Below, piece after piece: positions 16,705-26,135 of a DNA stretch of 64,000 nt. How positions within the stretch are numbered: the stretch's first letter is position 1; every line of letters begins with the position of its first letter. This DNA comes from Coprobacter secundus (GTDB taxonomy: Bacteria; Bacteroidota; Bacteroidia; Bacteroidales; Coprobacteraceae): the NCBI GenBank assembly GCA_000803105.1, contig JTDA01000009.1:1-64000 (forward strand), written 5' to 3'. Under the pieces are notes generated by a model. It did not search any database. It worked only from the letters and a program-made list of their open reading frames with translations, and had not been told where the DNA came from. The position numbers were made by a program, and so were the translations under genes.

Positions 16705-17724
16705 TTATTTCGAATTTTTCTTATAATATTTGATCATTTTCGGAAGAATATCTTCTACTGTACCGGTTATAACATAATCGGCGATGGTATTAATAGGTGC
16801 ATTCGGATCATTGTTTATTGCGATGATCATGGAGCTATCTTGCATACCAGCAATATGTTGTATTTGTCCAGAAATACCACATGCGATATACAGTTTAGGG
16901 CGTACGGTCACTCCAGTTTGACCTATCTGTCGTTCGTGTTCTGCAAATCCTGCATCGACAGCAGCACGTGAAGCTCCTACTTCCCCTCCAATAGTAGCAG
17001 CTAAGTCATAAAGGAGTTTGAAATTTTCTTTTGAGCCTACACCGTATCCTCCAGCTACAATAATCGGAGCTCCTTTGATATTGACTTTTGACTTTTCTAT
17101 TTGCCGTTCGATTACTTCAACAACAAAGTCTGTGTCAGAGATGTATTTCGAAATGTCTAACTTTATAATTTCTCCTTTATATGAAGGTGAGACTATTTCT
17201 TTTTTCATTACACCTTCACGAACAGTTGCCATTTGCGGACGGCATTCGGGATTTACAATTGTGGCAACGATATTTCCCCCGAAAGCAGGTCGAATTTGAT
17301 ATAAAAGGTTTTCATAATTTTTTCTTTCTTTTTTATCTTCATGGGAACCTATTTCAAGAGAAGTACAGTCTGCAGTCAGCCCGCTATGTAGTGATGATGA
17401 TACCCGCGGTCCTAAATCTCGGCCAATACTGGTAGCACCCATTAAGCAGATTTGGGGCTTAATTTCTTTAAAAAGATTTACTAAAACAGAAGTGTGTGGC
17501 ATGGATGTGTAAGGATACAGTCTTTTGTCGTCAGCCAAGTATATAGTGTCTGCTCCATAAGGAAATATCTGTTTTTCGATGCCATCAAGCTTATGTCCAA
17601 TAACCAGAGCTTCGAGTTTACAATTTAGTTTGTTGGCCAAGGTACGGCCTTTGGTAAGTAATTCGAGACTTACATCGGCAATGATGCCGTCTTCTATTTC
17701 GCAATATACAATAAGATTGTTCAT
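16705..17724 (-). CDS. etfA: Electron transfer flavoprotein alpha subunit
   Basis: The FAD-binding alpha subunit (339 residues) of the heterodimeric ETF, which collects electrons from acyl-CoA dehydrogenases. The C-terminal FAD domain is intact: GGYGVGSKENF, EVGASRAAVDAGF, QIGQTGVTVRPKLYIACGISGQIQH and the final INNDPNAPI. The N-terminal domain pairs with EtfB. It lies 41 bases after etfB on the minus strand, and the acyl-CoA dehydrogenase partner is two genes downstream. No quinone oxidoreductase for ETF is visible in the window, so where the electrons go next is unknown. Confidence 0.95.
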   Translation of the reverse strand: MNNLIVYCEIEDGIIADVSLELLTKGRTLANKLNCKLEALVIGHKLDGIEKQIFPYGADTIYLADDKRLYPYTSMPHTSVLVNLFKEIKPQICLMGATSIGRDLGPRVSSSLHSGLTADCTSLEIGSHEDKKERKNYENLLYQIRPAFGGNIVATIVNPECRPQMATVREGVMKKEIVSPSYKGEIIKLDISKYISDTDFVVEVIERQIEKSKVNIKGAPIIVAGGYGVGSKENFKLLYDLAATIGGEVGASRAAVDAGFAEHERQIGQTGVTVRPKLYIACGISGQIQHIAGMQDSSMIIAINNDPNAPINTIADYVITGTVEDILPKMIKYYKKNSK

Positions 17725-17765
17725 AATTTTGTTTTTTAGGAGTTAATGTATATGACTTACAGACA

Positions 17766-18641
17766 TCATCCGATAGTGTGGTTTGCAATTAACTCTTTCA
17801 TCAAATCGTCAATTTCTACATCTGCACCTGTGAGTCGTTTACTCTCCTTGGCTTGGAATACAACATTTTCTATTGACTTTACTTTTGTGGGAGAACCGGA
17901 AAGACCTACTTGCTGTAAATCAGCATCTACGTCTACTACACTCCACTCATTTAATTTCAAATATGGTCGGCTATCTAAAATACTGCCTAAATAGTCATTA
18001 TCTTGATTTTGACTTTCACTTACAGTTTTGGCATATTTGTATTTTTGTACCAGTTTGGCATTACGGGGCCGACATTCGTCAGCACTCCCATTTACAGTTA
18101 CTACCAATGGTGTTTTTGCTTCTACTATTTCGATTCCTCTTTCAAGACGACGTTTGATAGTAGCTTTACCATTTTCTATTTTAATAATTTTTTCTGCATA
18201 TGTAACCTGTGGTATATGCAATTTTTCTGCGACTTGAGGGCCTACTTGAGCAGTATCTCCATCGATTGCTTGGCGACCTCCGATAATAATATCATATTCA
18301 CCTATTTTACGAACAGCACAAGCCAAAGCATAAGATGTTGCAAGTGTGTCGGCACCAGCAAAGGCTCGGTCAGTCAGTAAAACACCTCCGTCTGCACCTC
18401 GGAATAGTCCTTCTCGTAAAATTTCAGCTGCACGGGGAGGTCCCATAGTGAGCAATGATACAGTAGAACCGGGATGCTGATCTTTTAATTGTAACGCTTG
18501 TTCCAAAGCATTCAGGTCTTCTGGATTGAAGATTGCAGGTAAAGCTGCGCGGTTGACAGTGCCGTCGGCTTTCATCGCATCTTTTCCAACATTTCGGGTA
18601 TCCGGTACTTGTTTAGCAAGTACAATAATTTTTAAACTCAT
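17766..18641 (-). CDS. etfB: Electron transfer flavoprotein beta subunit
   Basis: The beta subunit (291 residues), first gene of the operon. Evidence: the N-terminus IIVLAKQVPDTRNV, the nucleotide-binding region GGRQAIDGDTAQVGPQVAE, and the ETF-beta signature around AKTPLVVTVNGSADECRPRN. In classic ETF this subunit binds AMP; in bifurcating ETFs it binds a second FAD. The presence of a bifurcating-like EtfB cannot be decided by eye. A consensus promoter lies 62-91 bases upstream. Confidence 0.95.
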   Translation of the reverse strand: MSLKIIVLAKQVPDTRNVGKDAMKADGTVNRAALPAIFNPEDLNALEQALQLKDQHPGSTVSLLTMGPPRAAEILREGLFRGADGGVLLTDRAFAGADTLATSYALACAVRKIGEYDIIIGGRQAIDGDTAQVGPQVAEKLHIPQVTYAEKIIKIENGKATIKRRLERGIEIVEAKTPLVVTVNGSADECRPRNAKLVQKYKYAKTVSESQNQDNDYLGSILDSRPYLKLNEWSVVDVDADLQQVGLSGSPTKVKSIENVVFQAKESKRLTGADVEIDDLMKELIANHTIG

Positions 18642-18702
18642 AATTTATTAGAGATATTAGATTTGCAATTTTACAAATACAATTATTTATTTTTCGCTTA
18701 CG

Positions 18703-18732
18703 CAAATTTACTTAATGCTGTTAATTTGCCAA
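18703..18732 (-). promoter_or_regulatory. Promoter of the etfB-etfA-tonB-acd operon
   Basis: On the minus strand TTG (plus 18730-18732), 19 bases, TAAATTTG (plus 18703-18710). This is a consensus Bacteroidota spacing, 62 bases before etfB. Confidence 0.6.
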
Positions 18733-18851
18733 GTTTTTTTCTACTTATTTTGAATAAGCCCACGTTTTTGATCCAAAAATCAGAAATTTAGGAGTAATAA
18801 AAATCTAATCTGAAACAAAATTGTGGATATTTCATTCTTTATTCTGGTTTT

Positions 18852-20255
18852 TTATTCATAGCTGCTACCATCAAAACAATGTGTACAAATGCATTCTTTG
18901 GGAAGACCAATAGATTTTACCAACGTTTCTAATGGATTAAATTTCAATGTGGTGATATTTAATTCTTTACATATACTGTTGACCATGCGACAATATTGTG
19001 GGGAATTCGTAGTAGCATATGACGATAGATTTTGAGAATGATTGCCTTCTAATTTTTGTATTGTGCGACGTGTTATTAGCTCTAGTTCAGATTTGGAAGC
19101 TGTAAAATTTAAGAATTTGCACGGATAAATAAGCGGAGGACAACTGATGCGCATATGTACTTCTTTGGCACCATAACGATATAAATCGTTGACGTTATCT
19201 CTTAGTTGAGTCCCTCTAACAATAGAATCATCACAAAAGACTACTTTTTTATCTTTCAATAAACTTTTGTTTGGAATCAATTTCATCTTGGCCACTAATT
19301 CACGCATTTGTTGATTAGGCGGTGTGAAACTTCGTGGCCAAGTAGGGGTGTACTTGACAATTCCGCGCTGATAGGGTATTTTTTTCCCTACAGCATATCC
19401 GAGAGACATACCTATACCCGAATCGGGAATGCCGGAAACAAAATCAGCTTCGATATCATCGTTTTTACCCATTTCCAGTCCACAGTCAAAACGCATTTGA
19501 TCTACATTTTTCCCTTCATATTCACAGACTGGATAACCATAATATACCCATAGGAATGAACATATTTGCATTTTTTCCCCAGGTTTTCTCATTTGAGTAA
19601 AACCATCGGCTGTGATATGTACAATCTCTCCTGGACCTAAATTGTAATGAGTTTCATATCCCAAGTTGGGGAAACTACAGGTTTCAGAAGATACTGCAAA
19701 GCCATTTTCGCCTTTACCTAAGAGTATGGGAGTGCGTCCATATTTATCACGTGCAGCAATGATTCCGTTTTCAGTAAGTAACAGCATTGAACAGGAGCCT
19801 TTAATGCGGTGATATACATTCTCGATTCCTTCCGTGAAATTTTTCCCTTCAATAATTAGCATTGATACCAGCTCAGACTGATTGGTGATGTTATTGCTAT
19901 GTTCGCAAAAGTGATTACCTTTAGCCAGCAAGTCTTTTTCGAGTTCAGGGATATTATTAATTTTAGCAACAGTTACAATAGCAAATTTGCCAAGGTGAGA
20001 ATTAATAATGATTGGCTGTGCATCTGTGTCACTAATAACTCCGATGCCAGAGTTCCCACTAAACGATGGTAAATCATCTTCAAATTTAGAGCGAAAATAT
20101 GAGTTCTCAATATTGTGTATAGCTCGGGTAAAAGTTCCATTGTTTTGAGTTACCATTCCGGCTCGCTTTGTTCCCATATGTGAATTATAATCGACCCCAT
20201 AAAAAAGGTCGGCTACACATTTTTCTTTCTTGATTGTACCAAAAAATCCTCCCAT
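18852..20255 (-). CDS. PurF-like amidophosphoribosyltransferase paralogue lacking the glutaminase nucleophile
   Basis: A 467-residue PurF homologue. The PRPP-binding loop is intact (VVFCDDSIVRGT, 338-349). Cysteines equivalent to the iron-sulfur ligands of Bacillus-type PurF are present (Cys232, Cys379, Cys457, Cys460). The N-terminus is MGGFFG where PurF has MCGI-V-G, so the catalytic N-terminal Cys is Gly. The RHRGQ-type glutamine-site segment also reads SHMGTKRAG. It should be unable to hydrolyse glutamine and may use ammonia, bind another partner, or have a new role. It sits 104 bases downstream of purL on the same strand with a terminator-like hairpin between. PurF proper is probably encoded elsewhere. 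Confidence 0.85.
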   Translation of the reverse strand: MGGFFGTIKKEKCVADLFYGVDYNSHMGTKRAGMVTQNNGTFTRAIHNIENSYFRSKFEDDLPSFSGNSGIGVISDTDAQPIIINSHLGKFAIVTVAKINNIPELEKDLLAKGNHFCEHSNNITNQSELVSMLIIEGKNFTEGIENVYHRIKGSCSMLLLTENGIIAARDKYGRTPILLGKGENGFAVSSETCSFPNLGYETHYNLGPGEIVHITADGFTQMRKPGEKMQICSFLWVYYGYPVCEYEGKNVDQMRFDCGLEMGKNDDIEADFVSGIPDSGIGMSLGYAVGKKIPYQRGIVKYTPTWPRSFTPPNQQMRELVAKMKLIPNKSLLKDKKVVFCDDSIVRGTQLRDNVNDLYRYGAKEVHMRISCPPLIYPCKFLNFTASKSELELITRRTIQKLEGNHSQNLSSYATTNSPQYCRMVNSICKELNITTLKFNPLETLVKSIGLPKECICTHCFDGSSYE

Positions 20256-20309
20256 AGTCTTTTTAATCCTCTGTTTCTTTCTGTATTTTGAAATATTTTT
20301 TTAATAAGA

Positions 20310-20346
20310 ACGGGAGGACGACGGTGTTACACCTTTCTCCTCCCGT
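20310..20346 (-). terminator. Strong hairpin between purL and the purF-like gene
   Basis: ACGGGAGGA (20310-20318) pairs with TCCTCCCGT (20338-20346), with a second inner repeat (GGTGT/ACACC). It follows purL by 14 bases on the minus strand. It could terminate or attenuate transcription into the purF-like gene. Confidence 0.6.
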
Positions 20347-20359
20347 AGTATGTTCGAGT

Positions 20360-23300
20360 TTATTTTTGTATTTGTTTTTCTATCCATTTACGAGCATTTA
20401 CAAATGCTTCTATCCATGGAGTTACTTGATCGTTTTCCTTACGTTCTCTAGGATAGTATGCGCATTGCCAGGGGAAAATTGCTCTTTCTAAGTGAGGCAT
20501 CATTGCTAAATGACGTCCATCACTTGATGCGATTCCTGCTATTGCATAAGGAGAACCATTTGGATTGGCTGGATATGAGTCATAACTATATTGAGCGACG
20601 ATGTTGTATTTGTCTTTAGAATAGGGTAGTTTAAATTTTCCCTCTCCGTGTGATACCCAAATGCCCAACTTACTACCAGAAAGAGATCCGAACATGACGG
20701 AATTATTTTTAGGTATTGTTAATCCTAAAAATTGGGATTCAAACTTATGTGAATCATTATGTTGCATTTTAGGTTTTTGTTCATGTTCTGGAGTTAATAA
20801 GCCTAATTCAACCATTAGCTGGCATCCATTACATATACCTAAGCTCAAGGTATCTTTCCGAGAGTAATACCTATCGAGAGTTGCTTTGGCTTTTTCATTC
20901 CATAAGAATCCTCCTGCCCAACCTTTGGCTGAGCCTAATACATCTGAATTGGAAAATCCGCCACAATAGACTATCATATTGACATCTTCCAGTGTTTCAC
21001 GTCCCGTGATTAGGTCCGTCATATGTACATCTTTTACATCAAACCCCGCCAGATAAAGAGAATACGCCATTTCTCTGTCTCCATTTACACCTTTTTCACG
21101 AATAATAGCAGCTTTTATTCCACTTGGGGTACGGCGATCGGCACTAATTCCGTATTGAGATAATTTCCCTGTAAATTCAGGTGCAAATTTTAATTTGATA
21201 GGTTGTTGTTTGTAGTTCTCAAATCGAGCTTTAGCGCAAGCTTCTCCACTTTGTTTCCTATCAAGTAAATATGATGAGGAGAACCAGAGGTCGCGCAAGT
21301 AATCAATACCAAATTGATATTCGGCATTATCTTTGCTGACTAAAATATGACGCTCACTGCATGGACGAGCTATTTTTAGGAATCCGATTCCTTTATTTTG
21401 TAATATTTTTTCGACAGATGTTTTATCTTTTACTTGAATCAGTATCCCTGGATTTTCGCTGAATAATATCTTGATGATATCTTTTTCTGCAAGTTTGTCC
21501 AAGTTGACTTCGAGTCCTCCTTCTGTATTGGAGAATGTCATTTCGAGTAGACTTGTAATCATACCTCCAGCAGAGATATCGTGCCCGGCTATAATAAGGT
21601 CTTTGTTTATCAGTTCTTGTATTGTATCGAAAGCTGTTACAAAATATTCTGTATCTTTGATTATTGGTGCTTCGTGTCCTATTTTGTTTAATGATTGGGC
21701 AAATGCGGAGCCCCCTAATTTGAAACTATCGAATGAAAAATCGATATAGTAAACAGCAGTATTACGGTCACGCACTAATACAGGTGATACGACTTTTTTG
21801 ACATCAGATACTTCTGCCCCAGCAGAGATAATTACTGTTCCTGGAGAATATACTTTTTCATCTCCGTATTTTTGAGTCATGGAGAGGCTGTCTTTACCTG
21901 TCGGGATATTGATGCCAAGGTCACATGCAAATTGACTACAAGCTTCTACAGCTTTATATAGACGAGCATCTTCTCCTTCATTTTTACATGGCCACATCCA
22001 ATTGGCACTTAAAGAGACGCTGCTTAGGCCTTCTGAGAGCGGAGCCCATATGATGTTTGTCAAAGCTTCAGCTACGGAAAGTATAGAACCTGCTGCAGGA
22101 TCTATCATCGCTGCTTGTGGAGCATGTCCTATAGACGTTGCAATTCCGGCTTTACCTCGGTAGTCGAGTGCAACGACACCACAGTCACTTAATGGAAGCT
22201 GGATTTCTCCTTGGCATTGTTGACGAGCAACTTTTCCTGTTACAGAACGGTCTACTTTATTTGTCAACCAATCTTTACAAGCAACAGATTCAAGTTGTAA
22301 TACATTTTCGAGATATTCGTGTATCTTGCTAGTTTTGTATTCAATGTCACTATATGTTTCAGTGATAGTTTTATCTGTCATTATAGTGCGGGGAGCTTTT
22401 CCAAACATATCTTCCATTGCTAAGTCTATTGGTCTAACTCCATCAGCTTGTTCGAAAACAAAGCGCATATCTCCAGTCGTTTCACCTACATTATACATGG
22501 GGGCACGTTCTCGGTCGGCTATGCGTTTTACAATTTCAACATCTTTTTCATGAATGACTATACCCATGCGTTCTTGACTTTCGTTCCCAACAATTTCTTT
22601 GGCCGATAAAGTCGGGTCTCCTATGGGTAGTTTATCCATTTCTATTTTTCCACCTGTACTTTCTACTAATTCAGAAAGGGCATTTAAATGGCCTCCCGCA
22701 CCGTGGTCATGTATCGAAACTATTGGGTTTTTATCCGATTCGGCTAAGGCTCGTATTACGTTGGCAACACGTTTTTGCATTTCAGGATTGGCACGTTGCA
22801 CGGCATTCAATTCTATTGCGTTAGCGTATACTCCTGTCTCTACAGACGAAACGGCACCTCCTCCCATTCCAATACGATAATTATCTCCACCCATGACAAC
22901 GACTCTTTCTCCAGCTTCGGGAGTTCCTTTTATTGCATCACGCATAGTTCCAAAACCGATACCTCCTGCGAGCATAATTACTTTATCGTATGCGAATTTT
23001 TTGTAATTTTCAGCATGTTCAAAAGTAAGTAAAGAGCCACAGATTAGCGGTTGTCCAAATTTATTTCCAAAATCAGATGCTCCGTTTGATGCTTTTACTA
23101 AAATTTGTTCAGGTGTTTGGTATAACCATTTTCTTTCAGGCATGGCATGTTTTTCCCACGAACGCCCTTTCTCAGTTCTTGGGTATGAAGTCATATATAC
23201 AGCTGTCCCAGCGATTGGTAGACTGGCTTTGCCTCCTCCTAGTCGGTCGCGTATTTCACCTCCGGTGCCTGTTGCTGCACCATTGAATGGTTCTACAGTG

Positions 23301-24058
23301 GTGGGAAAATTGTGGGTCTCTGCTTTGAGTGAGATTACAGTTTTGATATTTTTTATTTCAAAAAAATCTGGTTTGTCTTGGGTTGCAGGTGCAAATTGTT
23401 CGATTTCTGGACCTTCATTAAATGCCACATTATCTTTATATGCTGATACCAGGCGATTTGGATTGTATTCAGAAGTCTTTTTTATAAGTTTGAATAAAGA
23501 ACTTTCTTTTTCTTCACCGTCAATAATAAATAATCCATTAAAAATTTTATGACGACAATGTTCTGAATTTACTTGGGAAAAACCGAATACTTCACTATCT
23601 GTTAGTTTGCGACCTATTTTTTTACATAGACCGTTTAAATAATCGATTTCATCTTTGCTTAAAGCCAGACCTTCTTGTTGGTTATAAGAAGCGATATTCT
23701 CTATGTATACAATAGGATCAGGTTTTTTATTGATTTCAAATACTTGTTGGTTCAGACCGTTATACATGCGTTGTAGCATTGGGTCATGTTCAGCTTTTTC
23801 ATTTTTTACTGGGAAGTATTCTTCAATACGGTTAATTCCATTCAATCCCATATTTTGGGTAATTTCTACGGCATTGGTACTCCATGGAGTGATCATTTCT
23901 TTACGTGGACCGACAAACCATCCTTTTATGTTGTCATTTTCAAGGATTTTTGCTTGGTCAAAGAGCCAGTTGAGCTTTTCGATTTCTTGTGATGAAAAGG
24001 TGTGATCGGCGTCAACGGCAATCACAGTTTGGGCAGATGTTTTGAAAAAAAAGACCAT
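20360..24058 (-). CDS. purL: Phosphoribosylformylglycinamidine synthase, large single-chain form
   Basis: Cytosolic enzyme of de novo purine synthesis converting FGAR, glutamine and ATP to FGAM. About 1,232 residues hold all parts of the long PurL: an N-terminal PurS-like domain, a linker, two AIRS-type halves (ETHNFPTTVEPFNGAATGTGG, GKDSLSMTQKYG) and a C-terminal glutaminase with the nucleophile elbow LGICNGCQLM and a distal WVSHGEGK / HLAMMPHLER segment. I start at the Met of MVFFFKTSAQTVIAV, which matches known Bacteroides PurL; an in-frame ATG at 24094 would add 12 unmatched residues. The gene faces away from lysE. Confidence 0.95.
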   Translation of the reverse strand: MVFFFKTSAQTVIAVDADHTFSSQEIEKLNWLFDQAKILENDNIKGWFVGPRKEMITPWSTNAVEITQNMGLNGINRIEEYFPVKNEKAEHDPMLQRMYNGLNQQVFEINKKPDPIVYIENIASYNQQEGLALSKDEIDYLNGLCKKIGRKLTDSEVFGFSQVNSEHCRHKIFNGLFIIDGEEKESSLFKLIKKTSEYNPNRLVSAYKDNVAFNEGPEIEQFAPATQDKPDFFEIKNIKTVISLKAETHNFPTTVEPFNGAATGTGGEIRDRLGGGKASLPIAGTAVYMTSYPRTEKGRSWEKHAMPERKWLYQTPEQILVKASNGASDFGNKFGQPLICGSLLTFEHAENYKKFAYDKVIMLAGGIGFGTMRDAIKGTPEAGERVVVMGGDNYRIGMGGGAVSSVETGVYANAIELNAVQRANPEMQKRVANVIRALAESDKNPIVSIHDHGAGGHLNALSELVESTGGKIEMDKLPIGDPTLSAKEIVGNESQERMGIVIHEKDVEIVKRIADRERAPMYNVGETTGDMRFVFEQADGVRPIDLAMEDMFGKAPRTIMTDKTITETYSDIEYKTSKIHEYLENVLQLESVACKDWLTNKVDRSVTGKVARQQCQGEIQLPLSDCGVVALDYRGKAGIATSIGHAPQAAMIDPAAGSILSVAEALTNIIWAPLSEGLSSVSLSANWMWPCKNEGEDARLYKAVEACSQFACDLGINIPTGKDSLSMTQKYGDEKVYSPGTVIISAGAEVSDVKKVVSPVLVRDRNTAVYYIDFSFDSFKLGGSAFAQSLNKIGHEAPIIKDTEYFVTAFDTIQELINKDLIIAGHDISAGGMITSLLEMTFSNTEGGLEVNLDKLAEKDIIKILFSENPGILIQVKDKTSVEKILQNKGIGFLKIARPCSERHILVSKDNAEYQFGIDYLRDLWFSSSYLLDRKQSGEACAKARFENYKQQPIKLKFAPEFTGKLSQYGISADRRTPSGIKAAIIREKGVNGDREMAYSLYLAGFDVKDVHMTDLITGRETLEDVNMIVYCGGFSNSDVLGSAKGWAGGFLWNEKAKATLDRYYSRKDTLSLGICNGCQLMVELGLLTPEHEQKPKMQHNDSHKFESQFLGLTIPKNNSVMFGSLSGSKLGIWVSHGEGKFKLPYSKDKYNIVAQYSYDSYPANPNGSPYAIAGIASSDGRHLAMMPHLERAIFPWQCAYYPRERKENDQVTPWIEAFVNARKWIEKQIQK

Positions 24059-24171
24059 TATCTTGAGTTTTAGTTGTTCGGTTGTAATCCTCAATCTATT
24101 TACATAGTATTAACTATAATGCTCTTATACTCAAATTCGTAACAAAAAGTAGTTAAGAGCGGCATAAAAAG

Positions 24172-24205
24172 CAAATGTAAAAATACGCATGCAAAATTAA
24201 TCAAA
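24172..24205 (-). promoter_or_regulatory. Probable purL promoter
   Basis: Minus-strand TACATTTG (plus 24172-24179), with TTTG (plus 24202-24205) 22 bases upstream. The leader before purL is about 110 bases, and no riboswitch or purine-box structure was recognised in it. Confidence 0.4.
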
Positions 24206-24239
24206 ACCTGCATTCTTTAAAACATTTATGCGAAAACTA

Positions 24240-24273
24240 TTGACAAGAATATGACAATTTAGCACTATATTTG
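24240..24273 (+). promoter_or_regulatory. Promoter of the LysE-type gene
   Basis: TTGACA (24240-24245), 20 bases, TATATTTG (24266-24273), about 50 bases before the ATG. The rest of 24095-24325 is the divergent promoter region. Confidence 0.55.
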
Positions 24274-24325
24274 CATTCATCAACGAAATATGTTAGGGTT
24301 TTCCCATCGTGAAAGTTAGAAGAGA

Positions 24326-24982
24326 ATGGTGGATTTAATGCTATATACAATCATCAGAGGGTTTGCTATAGGTGTATTGGTGTCTGCTCCAATGGGCCCT
24401 ATTGGAGTCCTTTGTATACAGCGTACTTTAAATAAAGGTCGATGGTCAGGTTTTGTTACAGGTGTAGGTGCAGCAGTCTCAGATCTTTGTTATGCATTGC
24501 TTACAGGCTTGGGAATGTCGATTGTAATTGATTTTATTGAAGCCAATCAAAATTTGTTACAGATTTTGGGGAGTTTTGTTTTGGTGGGATTTGGGATCTT
24601 TCTTTATCGGCAAAATCCGGCAAAGAGTATCCGTAAAGCAAGTAATACTAAAAATACATTTACACAAGATTTTGTGACAGCTTTTTTTCTTACATTGTCT
24701 AATCCTTTGATTTTGTTCTTATTTATTGGACTTTTTGCCAGACTTAATTTTTTTACTCCGGATACTTTACGTGCCGATTATTTTGCCGGTTATGTTTCTA
24801 TATTTTTAGGAGCAATAAGTTGGTGGTTTACTATAACATATCTTATAAATAAAGTCCGTACCCGTTTTAATTTGAGAAGTATATGGCTTATAAATAGAAG
24901 TATTGGCATAATAATTATTATTATGGCAATTGTGGGTTTTATTATGGGAATTAATTCATATTTTAGTTTAAATTTATTTTGA
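24326..24982 (+). CDS. LysE/RhtB family exporter
   Basis: A 218-residue inner-membrane protein with about six hydrophobic segments. The family N-terminus is clear (GFAIGVLVSAPMGPIGVLCIQRTLNKGRWSGF, given here in two parts: GFAIGVLVSAPMGPIG and VLCIQRTLNKGRWSGF), followed by GVGAAVSDLCYA and SNPLILFLFIG. LysE relatives export amino acids or similar small molecules by proton coupling; the substrate is unknown. A second possible start is Met5. The following CBM9-like gene begins 2 bases after the stop, so they are cotranscribed. Confidence 0.85.
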   Translation: MVDLMLYTIIRGFAIGVLVSAPMGPIGVLCIQRTLNKGRWSGFVTGVGAAVSDLCYALLTGLGMSIVIDFIEANQNLLQILGSFVLVGFGIFLYRQNPAKSIRKASNTKNTFTQDFVTAFFLTLSNPLILFLFIGLFARLNFFTPDTLRADYFAGYVSIFLGAISWWFTITYLINKVRTRFNLRSIWLINRSIGIIIIIMAIVGFIMGINSYFSLNLF

Positions 24983-24984
24983 CC

Positions 24985-25632
24985 ATGAAGAAGTCTATTT
25001 TTGTCCCTTTTTTACCTGAATTGGATAGTCTCGATTTAGAAAAAGTATCTGATGTACTTGAAGAGAAAGCTGTGCGTCAAAGTATAGAGTGTGTAAATTG
25101 GCCGGAACAATTTTCGTATAAGCCTATAACAGCGTTTAGCATAGCTCGAAGTCAAAAGTATTTGTATATTAATTACTTTGTGCGAGGCAATTGTTTATTG
25201 GCGATAAATGATAAGGACAATGGTCCGGTTTGGCAAGACAGTTGTGTTGAATTTTTTGTGCAGATACCAGGGGAGAAAGAGTATTATAATTTTGAGTTTA
25301 ATTGTATCGGTACAGCTCTTGCTGCTAAACGTGAAAGTCGGGAACTTTGCACGCATTTTACTTCTGACAAAATGGCACAAATAAAAAGATATGCATCGGC
25401 TGGAAATAAGCCTTTTCAGGAAATGCAAGGAATATTTGCGTGGGAATTATTAGTCGCTATACCATTTTCATTACTTGGATTGGAGGGGGATAATCTGCCG
25501 AAGACGGTAAATGCCAATTTTTATAAGTGTGCCGATAATTCAAGTCTTCCACATTATTTGAGTTGGAGTCCTATACAAACAAAATGCCCAGATTTCCATC
25601 GTCCTGAATTTTTTGGAGAATTGCATTTTTGA
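24985..25632 (+). CDS. Carbohydrate-binding family 9-like protein
   Basis: About 215 residues with a CBM9-like/DOMON beta-sandwich. The recognisable core is VWQDSCVEFFVQ, YYNFEFNCIGT, FAWELLVAIPFSLLG and the C-terminal LSWSPIQTKCPDFHRPEFFGELHF (in parts: LSWSPIQTKC, DFHRPEFFGE). There is no signal peptide, so it is probably cytoplasmic, unlike most carbohydrate-binding modules. It is a common orphan in Bacteroidales; its ligand is unknown. I use the ATG at 24985; a TTG at 24979 would overlap the upstream stop. A hairpin follows. Confidence 0.75.
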   Translation: MKKSIFVPFLPELDSLDLEKVSDVLEEKAVRQSIECVNWPEQFSYKPITAFSIARSQKYLYINYFVRGNCLLAINDKDNGPVWQDSCVEFFVQIPGEKEYYNFEFNCIGTALAAKRESRELCTHFTSDKMAQIKRYASAGNKPFQEMQGIFAWELLVAIPFSLLGLEGDNLPKTVNANFYKCADNSSLPHYLSWSPIQTKCPDFHRPEFFGELHF

Positions 25633-25674
25633 ATGAGTGAGTTCATTTATGTATAGTCTGATTTATTGTCGCTT

Positions 25675-25712
25675 AAAGAGGAAAGAATCGGAATAAAGGT
25701 TCTTCCTCTTTG
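25675..25712 (+). terminator. Hairpin after the CBM9-like gene
   Basis: AAAGAGGAA-A-GAA (25675-25687) pairs with TTCTTCCTCTTT (25700-25711) with one bulge. A T run is short. The rest of 25633-26135 holds no gene; it is AT-rich and carries the -7 box noted next. Confidence 0.5.
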
Positions 25713-25968
25713 AGATATTATGGTTATTAAATCTTTTGGGAAGCGTTTCTGCTTTCTTTTTACTAAAAATCATATCTTAATTGAGATAAATGTTTATCTT
25801 ACTTTTATGTATTTTTGAATTGTAATATATTGTCATTTTTTGTTTAGAAGGTATTATGAACTTACTATAGAGAGTTTTTCCTATTAATATCAATTTGTTT
25901 ACTAATGTTAATTAGGTTAAAATATATTATTATATTTATATACAATCTATAATTTTATATACTTTTTT

Positions 25969-25976
25969 TACCTTTG
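25969..25976 (+). promoter_or_regulatory. -7 box of the OmpA-family gene
   Basis: TACCTTTG matches TAnnTTTG; no clear -33 box. It implies a leader of roughly 150 bases, long for this genome and possibly regulatory. Confidence 0.35.
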
Positions 25977-26135
25977 TAATCGTCTATTTTAGATATATAT
26001 TGTTTTTGTATCTATTGAATTAATATATATGATTAAATAATAGAATAAGGTTGTTTATGAGGCTTATACTGTTGTTTAAAGGTTATATGTTGTCATAGAT
26101 ACGCTTTTGAGATATTGAATTAAATTATTAGGATT

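Noticed and set aside
23142..23552. 136-residue plus-strand frame inside purL
   Set aside because: Antisense shadow of purL coding sequence, as are several shorter frames in that gene.
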